From Bacteroidales bacterium (lineage in GTDB: Bacteria; Bacteroidota; Bacteroidia; Bacteroidales; UBA932), in assembly GCA_017554335.1 (NCBI GenBank), contig JAFZIO010000073.1, positions 1 to 64,000 of the forward strand: a stretch of DNA of 64,000 nt. The letters run 5' to 3'. The notes under the pieces were generated by a model. The model ran no database searches and was not told the origin of the DNA. It saw only the letters and a list, made by a program, of their open reading frames with translations. The position numbers and the translations under genes are program-made. Shown piece by piece: positions 51,193-60,243 of this stretch; positions within the stretch are counted from its first letter, which is position 1, and each line of letters begins with the position of its first letter.

Positions 51193-52083
51193 ATGATTTA
51201 TCTCGAGAAATACGGGTACACACCCGATGAGGCAAAAATCAATGCCGACATCAAGGCGATTGCCGACAAGATTGCGGAGAATACTTCTCCCGAAGCACTC
51301 AAGCTTTGCTTCTCCATCATGGATCTTACCACGCTCTCTCCCTCCGACACCGTCGAGTCCGTAGGAAAACTGGTAGAAAAGGTCAACGGCCTTCCCGAGG
51401 CCTTCCCCGAGTATCCTGCTCCCGCTTCCATCTGTGTATATCCCAATTTCGCAGCGACCGTACGCAGCCTCAAGAAGGATCCCAAGGTACACGTGACCAC
51501 GGTTGCAAGCTGCTTCCCCTCCGCCCAGAGCTTCCTTGAGGTAAAGGTGCGCGAGTGCGAACTGGCCGTCGAGACCGGTGCCGATGAGATTGACATAGTG
51601 CTGGCACTCAACGCCTTCCTCGCCGGAGACGAGCAGCGTGCCTTCGACGAAATCGTGGCCATGAAGAAGGCCATCGACAAGGCTGCCGCCGCCGTCAAGC
51701 GTGAGGTGGTCCTGAAAGTCATTCTCGAGACCGGACTGCTGGTGACTCCCGAGAAGATTGCCGAGGCGTCCTTCCTCGCAATGGAGGCCGGAGCAGACTT
51801 CATCAAGACCTCTACCGGCAAGGTTGAGGTAAATGCCACCCCCGTTGCCGCATACGTAATGTGCGAGGCCATCCGCCGCTTCTACGAGGTGACCGGCAGG
51901 CGCGTAGGATTCAAGGCCGCCGGCGGTATCTCCAATGCCCAGGATGCTATCGGCTATTACAGCATCGCCGCCAGGATTCTCGGCTCCGAGTGGCTCAATC
52001 CCAAGTATCTCCGCTTCGGCGTCAGCCGCCTCGGCAACAGCCTGGTTAGCGCAATCGAGGGCAAGACCGTCAAATACTTCTAA
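51193..52083 (+). CDS. deoC: Deoxyribose-phosphate aldolase
   Basis: A 296-residue class I aldolase splitting 2-deoxyribose 5-phosphate into glyceraldehyde 3-phosphate and acetaldehyde. Key text: ICVYPNFAATV, VETGADEIDIVLALNAFLAG, VILETGLL, and the Schiff-base lysine in GADFIKTSTGK, followed by FKAAGGISNAQDA. This is the longer DeoC type common in Bacteroidota. It is 27 bp after the DUF4296 gene and ends at a terminator. With the tandem deoxynucleoside kinases elsewhere in the window it covers deoxynucleoside salvage and catabolism. Confidence 0.93.
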   Translation: MIYLEKYGYTPDEAKINADIKAIADKIAENTSPEALKLCFSIMDLTTLSPSDTVESVGKLVEKVNGLPEAFPEYPAPASICVYPNFAATVRSLKKDPKVHVTTVASCFPSAQSFLEVKVRECELAVETGADEIDIVLALNAFLAGDEQRAFDEIVAMKKAIDKAAAAVKREVVLKVILETGLLVTPEKIAEASFLAMEAGADFIKTSTGKVEVNATPVAAYVMCEAIRRFYEVTGRRVGFKAAGGISNAQDAIGYYSIAARILGSEWLNPKYLRFGVSRLGNSLVSAIEGKTVKYF

Positions 52084-52118
52084 AAAAGCAGGCACTTTTT
52101 TGAAAGTTTGATTTTTAG

Positions 52119-52150
52119 AATCGGCCTCCGGGATAGCTCGGGGGCCGATT
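52119..52150 (+). terminator. Terminator after deoC
   Basis: A 12-bp stem from AATCGGCCTCCG to CGGGGGCCGATT (one T-G pair), loop GGATAGCT, short T-run TTTT at the end. Confidence 0.8.
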
Positions 52151-52225
52151 TTGCAAATAAGCGTTGCTGAAGAAGGAAATACCGTTAATAACCTTCATCT
52201 TTGCAACAGAGAAAAACAGAGAGCT

Positions 52226-53824
52226 ATGAAAAACTTAGTAATTGCAGCGACAGTCGCCGCAGCGGCCTTGACCGCCTGCTCGGAGAACGCAAAATTCCCA
52301 TGGGACCGTCCGGACAGTGACAGCAGCAACCAGCTCTCCCACGACATGATAGTCCTGGGGGAGCATCTGCAGGACCCTTATTCAGTAGAGAACATGACCA
52401 AGGCGTACAACGCAGTCTATCCTGCCACGAAGGCTGAACGCAATCCGGTCAAAACCACCGATTTCTATGTCCGCTTTTTGCCGAAGGACGACGAGCAGAT
52501 GCAGATACTGATAGACAAGGGCGTGCAGCTTATAGACCATCCCCTGGACTATCGTATAGTCAGGGAAGGGGACTGGTATCACGACCCGGGCCTGCCGGAA
52601 GACGGCTTTACCTGGATGTACGGGGTTGTGCCCATCGACTTCGAGTTTCCTCTGAACGTCCGTTTCGAGCGCCTGGAAGACTGCTACCTGGCCGAACACG
52701 ACCCCGCCACCAAGTCAGATGGCATAGACTGGCTTGCGGTGGAACGGGAGGCATACCGTCTGACCGGCAACGAGTCCATGCTGATGCCGGAGACCAAAGG
52801 ATCGGACGGTATGTTCTACCCGGAGGGCTATATCACCATCATGGATCCGGACCACTCCGACGAGCCTGTGGGCGTGAAGGGCGTGCGCGTGTGCTGCAAT
52901 TCCTTTGTAAAGATTGCCACGGCGTATACCGACGAAAACGGGTACTACAAGATGAGCCGCAGTTACTCTTCGGACCTGCGTTACAGGCTGATGTTCAAGA
53001 ACGTGAAGGGATTCTCCCAGGGCATCAACAACCTCCTGCTCGCCGCTTCCGTATCCACCCTGGGTACGCACCCTGCCGGGGGATGCAACGTGACTATAGA
53101 CAATTACTCGGATTACTACCAGTTCATACGCTGCGTGGTCAACAATGCCGGATACGATTACTGCAAGGCCTGCGAGAAGTCGGCCGGATCCATTCCGCCT
53201 ATTCCCAAGGACCTGCGTATCTGGGACCTTCCCCTGCTTAGCGGAAGCTTCAACGTGATGATGCATCACGGGGTGCTGCTGGAGACGTTCGAGCCCCTGC
53301 ATGCCGTGCTTGGCGAGCTGGTAATAGTAGCCAGGCTGGCCCAGGCCGACGCTTACCTGGGACTGGAAGGCTGCGGCAGCTACAACGACGCCTACGAGCG
53401 CGGCATGCTTATTTTTGCGCAGGCAGGGCATTTCTCCCGCGTGGGCCGGGACTGGTGGTACGAGTATGTGCTGAGTGCTTTAGGTTCCAAGGTGTTCGAG
53501 ACCTTTGCCCAAATGCTTGGAGAAGTGACGGAGAGCGTGGACGTAGGCACGCAGGCAGAGGTCGTGAACGCCTATTCGAATTATTGCCGGACGGTTATGT
53601 ACCGCAGGAATTATCCGGGTTCGACGGCCGTTTTCGAGAGCGGAGACACCGGAGCCACGCAGATGCTGATGTATCTGGACGAGCGCGGTCTCGGCCTGGA
53701 GAGCCTGGCACCGCTGTTCAGTACGGACGTGGTAGACATGGATATACTCCAGCAGAAGATGCTGAGTTATTATCCTCAGCACAAAACATCCATAATAGAA
53801 GCATTTGCCAAGTATAATAATTAA
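52226..53824 (+). CDS. Large lipoprotein of unknown function
   Basis: Start at 52226 gives a lipoprotein signal (ALTAC, Cys18). The 532-residue protein has an N-terminal region with VRFLPKDDEQMQILIDKGVQ, then a carboxypeptidase-regulatory-like piece (GVRVCCNSFVKIATAYTDENG, about 230-260), and a mostly helical C-terminal half with QAGHFSRVGRDWWYEYVLSA. I cannot assign it to a named family; the histidines in FNVMMHHGVLLE and QAGHFSRVG could be metal ligands but no complete motif is present. The next gene, an outer-membrane-type DUF3575 protein, follows after 15 bp in the same direction. Confidence 0.65.
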   Translation: MKNLVIAATVAAAALTACSENAKFPWDRPDSDSSNQLSHDMIVLGEHLQDPYSVENMTKAYNAVYPATKAERNPVKTTDFYVRFLPKDDEQMQILIDKGVQLIDHPLDYRIVREGDWYHDPGLPEDGFTWMYGVVPIDFEFPLNVRFERLEDCYLAEHDPATKSDGIDWLAVEREAYRLTGNESMLMPETKGSDGMFYPEGYITIMDPDHSDEPVGVKGVRVCCNSFVKIATAYTDENGYYKMSRSYSSDLRYRLMFKNVKGFSQGINNLLLAASVSTLGTHPAGGCNVTIDNYSDYYQFIRCVVNNAGYDYCKACEKSAGSIPPIPKDLRIWDLPLLSGSFNVMMHHGVLLETFEPLHAVLGELVIVARLAQADAYLGLEGCGSYNDAYERGMLIFAQAGHFSRVGRDWWYEYVLSALGSKVFETFAQMLGEVTESVDVGTQAEVVNAYSNYCRTVMYRRNYPGSTAVFESGDTGATQMLMYLDERGLGLESLAPLFSTDVVDMDILQQKMLSYYPQHKTSIIEAFAKYNN

Positions 53825-53839
53825 AATACAAACTATACT

Positions 53840-54388
53840 ATGAAGAACTTAATGTCGGCTGCCGCAGGATTGCTCTTGTGCGGTCTGGTCTCAGCACAGA
53901 ACTTTTCCGTATCGACTAATGTGTTGGACTATGTGAATTTGGGGACGTTGAATCTGGAAGCGTCCTGCGGTCTTGCCCGGCAGTGGAGCGTATCTGCCGG
54001 AGTTAAATACAATCCCTTTTCTTTCGGGGAGGGAGTCAGCGGCTTCGCCGACCGCCAGCGCAGCGTAGATGCCGGAGCCCGTTTCTGGCCCTGGCACATA
54101 TACTCGGGCTGGTGGATGTCGGGCAAACTCAAGTGGCAGGAGTACAACAGGGGAGGCTTCGTGTCTTCCCAGGCCGTCGAGGGCGACCGTTACGGCGGCG
54201 GGCTGGCGGCAGGATATTCATTCATGCTAAATACACACCTGAACCTTGATGTCGGTCTTGGTCTGTGGGGAGGATACGACAAGTATATTGCCTACGAGTG
54301 CTTGAAATGTGGGAAAGTTGTTGGCGGCGGAGGAAAAATTTTCGTGCTTCCTAATGATATTCTTTTGACAATATCGTACATTTTCTGA
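53840..54388 (+). CDS. DUF3575-type outer-membrane beta-barrel protein
   Basis: The 182-residue protein has a signal peptide ending LVSAQ. Alternating strands (VLDYVNLGTLNLEASCGLAR, WSVSAGVKYNPFSFGEG, GGGLAAGYSFMLNTHLNLDV, LGLWGGYDKYIAYEC) and a C-terminal aromatic ILLTISYIF fit a small eight-stranded barrel of the DUF3575 group often coded beside fimbrial or surface lipoprotein genes. CLKC in the last loop might bind metal or form a disulfide. Ligand and role unknown. Probably cotranscribed with the preceding lipoprotein. Confidence 0.75.
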   Translation: MKNLMSAAAGLLLCGLVSAQNFSVSTNVLDYVNLGTLNLEASCGLARQWSVSAGVKYNPFSFGEGVSGFADRQRSVDAGARFWPWHIYSGWWMSGKLKWQEYNRGGFVSSQAVEGDRYGGGLAAGYSFMLNTHLNLDVGLGLWGGYDKYIAYECLKCGKVVGGGGKIFVLPNDILLTISYIF

Positions 54389-54396
54389 AAAAATTG

Positions 54397-54404
54397 TATA
54401 TTTG
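54397..54404 (+). promoter_or_regulatory. -7 box of tRNA-Leu
   Basis: TATATTTG ends 15 bases before the mature 5' end at 54420, overlapping the region just after the DUF3575 stop. Confidence 0.5.
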
Positions 54405-54419
54405 CAGTCCAATTCCGAA

Positions 54420-54502
54420 GCGCGGGTGGCGAAATGGTAGACGCGCTAGTTTCAGGAGCTAGTGGGGTAAAACCTGTGTGAGTTCGAGTCTCATCTCGCG
54501 CA
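54420..54502 (+). tRNA. tRNA-Leu (anticodon CAG)
   Basis: Acceptor stem GCGCGGG pairs with CTCGCGC (one G-T). D-arm region TGGCGAAATGGTAGACGC. Anticodon stem CTAGT/GCTAG with loop TTCAGGA, anticodon CAG. Long class II variable arm (TGGGGTAAAACCTGTG region) and T-arm with GTTCGAGTC. CCA is not encoded. Its 3' end is a common integration target for Bacteroidota islands, and the DNA changes character right after it. Confidence 0.95.
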
Positions 54503-54505
54503 CAA

Positions 54506-54550
54506 GAACCGGTCTCAGAGTTACTCTGGGGCCGGTTCGCTTTTATTTTT
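54506..54550 (+). terminator. Terminator after tRNA-Leu
   Basis: A 15-bp stem (GAACCGGTCTCAGAG with CTCTGGGGCCGGTTC, two T-G pairs), loop TTA, then TTTTATTTTT. Confidence 0.9.
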
Positions 54551-54700
54551 GGCGACTTTTTGGCGACTTAGTATAGATTATACCATATTAAGCCTTGTCT
54601 ATTCGGCGCTGAAGAAACTGCCGGACTGGATGGTGGAGGTAAATGATGCATTTGACGCGGTTGTCAATCAAAATAAATAACGTATCTTTACAACTAGAGC
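54551..54700 (+). other. Island junction with direct repeat and gene remnant
   Basis: Just after the terminator GGCGACTT occurs twice (54552 and 54563 regions). One frame then reads YSALKKLPDWMVEVNDAFDA followed by VVNQNK and a stop at about 54678, without a start codon; it looks like the last 30-40 codons of a lost gene, which I cannot identify. A weak -7-like TATCTTTA lies about 20 bases before the helicase start. From here on base composition is more AT-rich. Confidence 0.4.
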
Positions 54701-54709
54701 GTGAATCAT

Positions 54710-56728
54710 ATGGAAAAGCGACTTACCCCAGAAAAAGTTGATCGTCTTTCCGGGCGACAACTTAAATCAGGTGATAACACTGATTTTGAAGTAGATGGTA
54801 TTATTTTGGACCCTGACAACAAAGAATTTAAGTTCGCATTACAATTCGCACTTGAGTCAAAAAGAAATCTTTATCTTACCGGAAAAGCCGGTTCTGGAAA
54901 AACCACGTTCCTAAGATACTTAAGGAAAGTATCTAATAAGCAAATGGCTGTTGTAGCACCAACCGGCATCGCCGCTACCAATGCCGAGGGGCAAACAATT
55001 CATTCTTTTTTCAATATTAGACCATCGTTGTACATTCCTAACGATAAGAGGCTTCGCACTTACGCGCCTATTAATGATACAGATAAATCCACCATATACG
55101 ATAATTTCAAGTTAAATAGAAATAAGCGTGAGATTATAAGAAACCTAGAGCTTCTTGTGATTGATGAAGTTTCGATGGTTCGTGCAGATTTATTAGATGT
55201 TGTTGATACCCTTCTTCGAGTATTTAGAAATAGCCATTTGCCGTTCGGCGGCGTCCAGGTTATTCTTATTGGGGATACGTTCCAACTGCCACCTGTGGTT
55301 AAAGGGGAGGAACGCGATTTGCTACTACGGTTCTACAATAGTGAATTTTTCTTTAGCTCTAAAGTCATTCAGCAGAATAAACCGCTTTACATTGAATTAA
55401 AAAAGATATACCGTCAAAACGAGCAAGATTTCATCGATTTACTAAACCGGGTACGAGTTAACAAGATGTTGCCCTCTGATTTCCAGTTACTAAATAGTAA
55501 AGTGGACCCATCTTTTGAGCCGGACGCAACGGAAAATTACATAATACTTGCAACAAAGAATGATCGTGTTAATGAAGTTAATGAGAGTAAATTGGCTGAA
55601 CTGGCAGCACCTCAAAGACTATATATTGCAGAAGTGAAAGGTGATTTTCCTGTCAATAATCGTCCAACAGATACAGAATTATTTTTAAAAGTTGGCGCTC
55701 AAGTGATGTTTATAAAGAACGATTATGAGAAGCGTTTTTGTAATGGAACTCTTGGAGTTGTCACCGAGACCAATGAAAACGGTATTAAGGTGGAGGTAGG
55801 TAATGGAAAGGGGGATCGAAGCGTTATTGTGGTTAATCAAATGACTTGGGAGAATATTGAATATAAGTGGGATGAAGAAGAGAAACAAATCAGGGAAGAG
55901 GTTAAAGGAACATTTAAACAGTATCCTTTGCGCCTAGCATGGGCAATAACTGTTCATAAGAGCCAGGGCTTAACATTTGATAAAGTAAATGCTGATATAG
56001 GTAATTCGTTTGCACCTGGACAAGTATATGTGGCACTTAGTCGTTGTACATCGCTTAACGGATTAGTGTTGACCTCCCCAATTGTGCCGAGTTGTGTAAT
56101 AACCGATAATCGTGTTTTGTCATTCGCACGAAACGAAACCCCAGAAACTTTATTAACCGAGCAACTATCTGCCGGCAAAGCAGATTATTACTATGGTGAA
56201 GTGCGTAAAGCATTTCGTGCTCATAATGTATCTGGAATGATTGAGAATTTCTATTCTGCTTTAAAGTACCGTAATGATGTCACGACCAACACGTTTCGTC
56301 GTTATGTGTCATTATGGTCCCAACGCCTTTTTGACTATCTTGATATGCTTCAGGATACTATTAATGAAAAGGATTTGAGCATTAAACAATCCTCTGATCG
56401 CATTAACTCTCTGTGCTTGAACTTATCAGATAGAGAGGTGGAGAATCAAGAATTAAAGCTAGCGCTTAATCACGAAAAGATAAAGAGTTCCTCTGAAATA
56501 AGCAAAAATGAGGCCACGCAAAAAGAATTATTAACGTTAAAAAAAACCCTTGAACAGGTACGAATAGAAAAACAAGAGGCTTTAAGGCATATCAATAAAC
56601 TGGAGGAAAGAGTTGAAGACCAACGCGTATTATTGGAAAGCGTTCAAAAACATATGATAGAAAAGGATATAGAAATTGAGCGCCTGCGAAATCTTTCTTG
56701 GTTACAAAAGCTGTTTGGGAAAAAGTAG
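54710..56728 (+). CDS. PIF1-like helicase with C-terminal coiled coil
   Basis: A superfamily 1 helicase (672 residues from ATG at 54710; a GTG at 54701 is possible). Walker A LTGKAGSGKTTFLRYL at about residue 60, VVAPTGIAATNAEGQTIHSF (motif Ia, PIF1 type), Walker B LLVIDEVSMVRADLLD, LIGDTFQLPPVV (motif III), and C-terminal UvrD_C_2 text AITVHKSQGLTFDKVNADIG plus GQVYVALSRCTSLNGLVL. About 560-665 is a charged coiled coil (LKLALNHEKIKSSSEISKNE). It likely unwinds DNA 5' to 3', in replication or maintenance of the island or in defence. Codon use is AT-rich relative to the core genes. Confidence 0.88.
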   Translation: MEKRLTPEKVDRLSGRQLKSGDNTDFEVDGIILDPDNKEFKFALQFALESKRNLYLTGKAGSGKTTFLRYLRKVSNKQMAVVAPTGIAATNAEGQTIHSFFNIRPSLYIPNDKRLRTYAPINDTDKSTIYDNFKLNRNKREIIRNLELLVIDEVSMVRADLLDVVDTLLRVFRNSHLPFGGVQVILIGDTFQLPPVVKGEERDLLLRFYNSEFFFSSKVIQQNKPLYIELKKIYRQNEQDFIDLLNRVRVNKMLPSDFQLLNSKVDPSFEPDATENYIILATKNDRVNEVNESKLAELAAPQRLYIAEVKGDFPVNNRPTDTELFLKVGAQVMFIKNDYEKRFCNGTLGVVTETNENGIKVEVGNGKGDRSVIVVNQMTWENIEYKWDEEEKQIREEVKGTFKQYPLRLAWAITVHKSQGLTFDKVNADIGNSFAPGQVYVALSRCTSLNGLVLTSPIVPSCVITDNRVLSFARNETPETLLTEQLSAGKADYYYGEVRKAFRAHNVSGMIENFYSALKYRNDVTTNTFRRYVSLWSQRLFDYLDMLQDTINEKDLSIKQSSDRINSLCLNLSDREVENQELKLALNHEKIKSSSEISKNEATQKELLTLKKTLEQVRIEKQEALRHINKLEERVEDQRVLLESVQKHMIEKDIEIERLRNLSWLQKLFGKK

Positions 56729-56839
56729 CAATTAATAATGAGCATTCTTTTCAGAAATATCATACACGCCATTTTAATCATATGGTATTACATAGGATAG
56801 TATTGTAACTCTCCTAGATTTGCCGTTTTCGATAATTTT

Positions 56840-57163
56840 TCAAGAATGCCTGGTCTTTTTCCACTCTTCGAACTCTTCTAGCTCTTTGGCTCGCTGTTGC
56901 CGCTCTTTCGCGAGTTTATCATCGAGTGCCTGTTGTATTTCTTCCCTCTTTTTGGGCGTGAGATACTTTCGCATGGCTTTCGCTTCGCTATAGTGCTTTC
57001 TGTTTTTATTATAGAAATCCCAGAACTCATCCATGTACCCGGACTCGCGCAGTAGATTATTATATTCATCATTATGTTTTAAACGAATAAAAGCAATAAG
57101 TAAAAGAATTATTATAAAAATAACAGCACCTATCGTTTCCAAGGTATCAGATGAGATATACAT
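56840..57163 (-). CDS. Small single-pass membrane protein, unknown
   Basis: The 107-residue protein has one N-terminal membrane helix (AVIFIIILLLIAFI, about 13-27) followed by a highly charged, helical cytoplasmic part (LTPKKREEIQQALDDKLAKE). No family recognised. A minus-strand TATATTTG at 57186-57179 lies 15 bases upstream. It is divergent from the next membrane protein gene; whether the two act together cannot be told. The 110-bp gap after the helicase shows nothing notable. Confidence 0.55.
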   Translation of the reverse strand: MYISSDTLETIGAVIFIIILLLIAFIRLKHNDEYNNLLRESGYMDEFWDFYNKNRKHYSEAKAMRKYLTPKKREEIQQALDDKLAKERQQRAKELEEFEEWKKTRHS

Positions 57164-57232
57164 GACGAGTGTTTTTTACAAATATAATTGAATATTTGCA
57201 TCTATCCTATTATTCGCAAGCCTTGTGAATCG

Positions 57233-57263
57233 GTTGCTTTGTTAAAACTATGTAATATCTTTG
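57233..57263 (+). promoter_or_regulatory. Promoter for the 483/452-aa membrane protein gene
   Basis: TTG (57234-57236) and TATCTTTG (57256-57263) with a 19-bp spacer. The predicted transcription start near 57269 lies downstream of the ATG at 57188 and just before the GTG at 57281, which is why the shorter form is preferred. Confidence 0.55.
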
Positions 57264-57280
57264 TAAAAAAGGATTTAATT

Positions 57281-58639
57281 GTGCTTGTTTTCATCATTGA
57301 ATCTTTACTGCTGTTTCTTCTAGGGGTTAGTCTTGTCCTCCCCCGGGCGCGATATTATCTTTGGTATTTAGTAAAGGACACAGCGAAGGAGCTTTGGAGT
57401 ATCATTGAAGACTTTGCACCATCTAAACATCATGGTGTGAGCTCGTTTCTGCTATTCCCTTTTGTACTTATTGTCGTGATACCCGTGGGGGCCTTGTTCG
57501 CAATTGTATTACTTGCGATTGGCCCAGTTATCAGTATTGTCAAGGCAATTAAGAATCCGGATAAGGTGGATGACATGAATAAGCTTGATAATGATCTGCA
57601 TCAATCAAGTACTAAGAAGCCTAAGAAGACACTAGAAGAAATCGAGGAAGAAAAGAGGCTTAAAGCAGAGGAAGTTCTTGCCACTCACTTTGATACTCCG
57701 GTTGAACGGGTATCTATCATACCAGATCTATGGGAATTCGTTTTCTATTCGCCGACGCCTGACACGATAGTCGAGAAAAGCATTGAGGACAATCTCACCT
57801 ATATCAAAACCCAATTTGAGAAAGGCGGATTCCATTTTTTCTTTCTGCCGGAAAGCAATCGCATGGCCGCCAGAAGGGAGAACAAAAACCTACGAACCAT
57901 ATCTTATGACGACATAAAGAATGCGATTTCAATCCCAGAAAAGGTCGATGCTCCGTGTTTTATCAATTATTACGCTAGAGTAAAAGAGGTGCATCGTTTT
58001 TACTTCTGGAGGATTGCTCCTCAAGATGGTACGAGTTTCCTTGATTCGTTTAACCTCTTTATGGAAAAGCTTCGAAGCGGCCATATTTCTCACTTCGCGG
58101 ATGACGATGAAGTTAAGTATGTATTTGAGCGTAATGCATACAGAATCGAGAGATTAGATAAAAATATTCAGGATTTTATTGTTAATTCAGGCTCTTGGGG
58201 CGTTGCATCGATAGCGGATGGTTGTACCAAGGATAGAGCGAGACCAGTAAGACTGCATATCACCAAGCGTAATAAAATCGTCCTTCCCGACCATGGGAAC
58301 AAGGAGGTGAAGATGGAACCTATACAAAAAGCCGTTTATTTCCTGTTCCTGCGTCATCCAGAAGGTATCTTCTTCAAGGACCTTCGTGATTATCAGGAAG
58401 AACTTGGTGCCATCTACCGTGAGATTACCGGTCGCGAGAGTCTCGCCGGCATCCAGGACAGCATCAATAAACTGACGGATCCACTCAATAACTCCATCAA
58501 TGAGAAGTGCGCCCGAATCAAAAATGCTTTCGTTTCGGAACTCCCGGAAGACGTAGCACAGTGGTACTTCATCGACGGTAACCGTGGCGAGAAGAAAAGT
58601 ATCAAATTACCTCGTGACCTGGTGACCTGGGAGGATTAA
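57281..58639 (+). CDS. Two-helix membrane protein with helical C-terminal domain, unknown
   Basis: With GTG at 57281 the protein has 452 residues; ATG at 57188 would add 31. Two membrane segments (LVFIIESLLLFLLGVSLVL; FLLFPFVLIVVIPVGALFAIVLLAI) are followed by a charged linker and a soluble domain. The last about 110 residues (PIQKAVYFLFLRHPEGIFFK, NSINEKCARIKNAFVSELPE) form a module I have seen in hypothetical Bacteroidota proteins but which has no known function to me. No catalytic motif. AT-rich at the 5' end, more GC-rich at the 3' end, hinting at a composite origin. Confidence 0.6.
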   Translation: MLVFIIESLLLFLLGVSLVLPRARYYLWYLVKDTAKELWSIIEDFAPSKHHGVSSFLLFPFVLIVVIPVGALFAIVLLAIGPVISIVKAIKNPDKVDDMNKLDNDLHQSSTKKPKKTLEEIEEEKRLKAEEVLATHFDTPVERVSIIPDLWEFVFYSPTPDTIVEKSIEDNLTYIKTQFEKGGFHFFFLPESNRMAARRENKNLRTISYDDIKNAISIPEKVDAPCFINYYARVKEVHRFYFWRIAPQDGTSFLDSFNLFMEKLRSGHISHFADDDEVKYVFERNAYRIERLDKNIQDFIVNSGSWGVASIADGCTKDRARPVRLHITKRNKIVLPDHGNKEVKMEPIQKAVYFLFLRHPEGIFFKDLRDYQEELGAIYREITGRESLAGIQDSINKLTDPLNNSINEKCARIKNAFVSELPEDVAQWYFIDGNRGEKKSIKLPRDLVTWED

Positions 58640-58691
58640 TAGTATGTTTCCGCAAGCCTTGCGGAGATTTGAAATAGGGAACATAACACCT

Positions 58692-58727
58692 TATTTTTGT
58701 ATCGCATTCGAGATGCCGAATGCGATA
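58692..58727 (+). promoter_or_regulatory. -7 box with an 11-bp hairpin at the transcription start
   Basis: TATTTTTG (58692-58699) is followed at once by TATCGCATTCG ... CGAATGCGATA (58700-58710 and 58717-58727), an 11-bp perfect inverted repeat with a 6-base loop. It overlaps the expected start of transcription, so it may be an operator, a 5' mRNA stabiliser, or with the following ATTATTTT a premature terminator. Another small hairpin (TCCGCAAG-C-CTTGCGGA) is at about 58650-58666. Confidence 0.55.
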
Positions 58728-58770
58728 TTATTTTAATAACAGGAGAGATGATTCACATTTCAGGAAAACG

Positions 58771-59274
58771 ATGCATAGAGTATTGCTTTTAGCCTTTCTG
58801 CTTCTTGCGCACCTTTCCACCTTCGCACAGGAGCCGGCAAATCACCTGGGGAGAAACTGGAATCAAGTTAAAACGAAGTTCCCAGGAGCAGTCAACACCG
58901 GCCCTTGCGAAGGCGAGGATGGCGACCTTTGGATCGCCTTCGATGAAGATGAATATCACGAGTACGACTTCTACTTCGTAGTGAGAGATGGAAGGGTTCA
59001 GTCTGAGTCGTTGCGCGTATCTCCAACCGGAGTAATACCTGAAGCCGGGTATCTATTTTACATTACGACCGTCAAGAAGTATTATTCCAAAGGCGGGTGG
59101 CTGTTCTGTGATGTTGATAATCGCATTCTACGGGCTGCCAGTATCTTCAATAGCGAGCGTAGGATAATCTGGGTCACCGAGACGACCGCTGAACTGGAAT
59201 ACTCAAACTTCCTCGTTTACTTTCAATACAATGAGGATGAAAAGTATTGTTTTATGACGTATTATCCGCGATAA
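58771..59274 (+). CDS. Small secreted protein, unknown
   Basis: ATG at 58771 gives a signal peptide MHRVLLLAFLLLAHLSTFAQ; the earlier ATG at 58720 lies inside the promoter hairpin. The mature about 147 residues are acidic and beta-rich (LWIAFDEDEYHEYDFYFVVR, WLFCDVDNRILRAASIFN). No family recognised. It is first of four co-oriented small genes (58.8-60.6 kb) with short gaps. Such clusters often hold immunity or surface accessory proteins, but that is only a suggestion. Confidence 0.6.
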   Translation: MHRVLLLAFLLLAHLSTFAQEPANHLGRNWNQVKTKFPGAVNTGPCEGEDGDLWIAFDEDEYHEYDFYFVVRDGRVQSESLRVSPTGVIPEAGYLFYITTVKKYYSKGGWLFCDVDNRILRAASIFNSERRIIWVTETTAELEYSNFLVYFQYNEDEKYCFMTYYPR

Positions 59275-59278
59275 CACA

Positions 59279-59782
59279 ATGAGTTATATTATTATTTTTA
59301 TACTAAAAGTGGCTGGCATCCTGGTGCTGTCGGCAGCCTTGGTGTTCTTGTTTATTGTGCTTTGCCTTTCATTTGCCTTTTCCCCTAACCCAAGTTACAA
59401 AGAGAGTATATGTTTTGCGGAAAGACTTCTTGGTTTCAGCCTGGGCTATGAGCACGAGTTCATTGAGTTCAACGCGCAATACGGCCATCCCGACCGGCCT
59501 TTGCATTTCGTGGCTAAGATACCACACGAGCAGTTCAAGAAGGTTGTCGAGTATTGTGAAAAGGACGCTCAGCAGCAAGAAGAGGTTACGACAGATGACG
59601 GAAAGTACATAACGACAGAATCGCCACTCTCCTTTGTATGTATAGATTGGAAGCGTGATAGTCCGGAGTATGGCTATATGAAAACTCGAACTGTTAGGAC
59701 TTCCGGCGTACCCGTCTTTATTCAGGAGCTATTCGTTAATGTGGATAAGGGCCAAATCGAGTATAAGCATTTCGGGTGTTAA
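59279..59782 (+). CDS. Small membrane-anchored protein, unknown
   Basis: The 167-residue protein has a strong N-terminal hydrophobic segment (IIIFILKVAGILVLSAALVF plus LFIVLCLSFAF) and a soluble alpha/beta domain (HEFIEFNAQYGHPDRPLHFV, PHEQFKKVVEYCEKDAQQQE). It begins 4 bases after the previous stop, so the two are an operon. No family recognised. Confidence 0.6.
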   Translation: MSYIIIFILKVAGILVLSAALVFLFIVLCLSFAFSPNPSYKESICFAERLLGFSLGYEHEFIEFNAQYGHPDRPLHFVAKIPHEQFKKVVEYCEKDAQQQEEVTTDDGKYITTESPLSFVCIDWKRDSPEYGYMKTRTVRTSGVPVFIQELFVNVDKGQIEYKHFGC

Positions 59783-59810
59783 ACAGAATCTATAATAAAC
59801 ATAAACAAGA

Positions 59811-60239
59811 ATGATTATAGAAGATATCTTGGCGAATCGCCAACCGATCGAGCATATTCTTGAATTCACGCTCGAGGAGGCCCGCCAAATAAAGTCAGCA
59901 GGCGTAATAGCATTTAAAGTGAGTGATCAAGGATGGTCGGACTTATTATGCAGAAATGGGAAGATATACTCCCATTGCAGTGAGGACATTGATTTTGGAA
60001 GTTATTTCAATATTCCCATAGTTCATTTTCGTGAGATACGATTTAATACATATCCAGGATGGACTGGTGTATACTGTGGGGTGGGCCATTTTGTGATAAT
60101 GAGGGATGAGTACTATTTCCAATTCAAGGCAATAACACAGGGAATGTTTAATCCAAGACGCTGGGAGTTTGCCTACGATGTCTTAATGTATTTAGCCTCG
60201 AACTCGAGTACTCCTTGTAGCCTTCCTATTGACATATAG
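59811..60239 (+). CDS. Small cytoplasmic protein, unknown
   Basis: The 142-residue protein has no signal peptide or membrane segment. Text such as FTLEEARQIKSAGVIAFKVS and FREIRFNTYPGWTGVYCGVG suggests an alpha/beta fold. It starts 28 bases after the previous gene. Size and context resemble immunity proteins of contact-toxin clusters, but no known immunity motif is visible. Confidence 0.5.
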   Translation: MIIEDILANRQPIEHILEFTLEEARQIKSAGVIAFKVSDQGWSDLLCRNGKIYSHCSEDIDFGSYFNIPIVHFREIRFNTYPGWTGVYCGVGHFVIMRDEYYFQFKAITQGMFNPRRWEFAYDVLMYLASNSSTPCSLPIDI

Positions 60240-60243
60240 TTGT

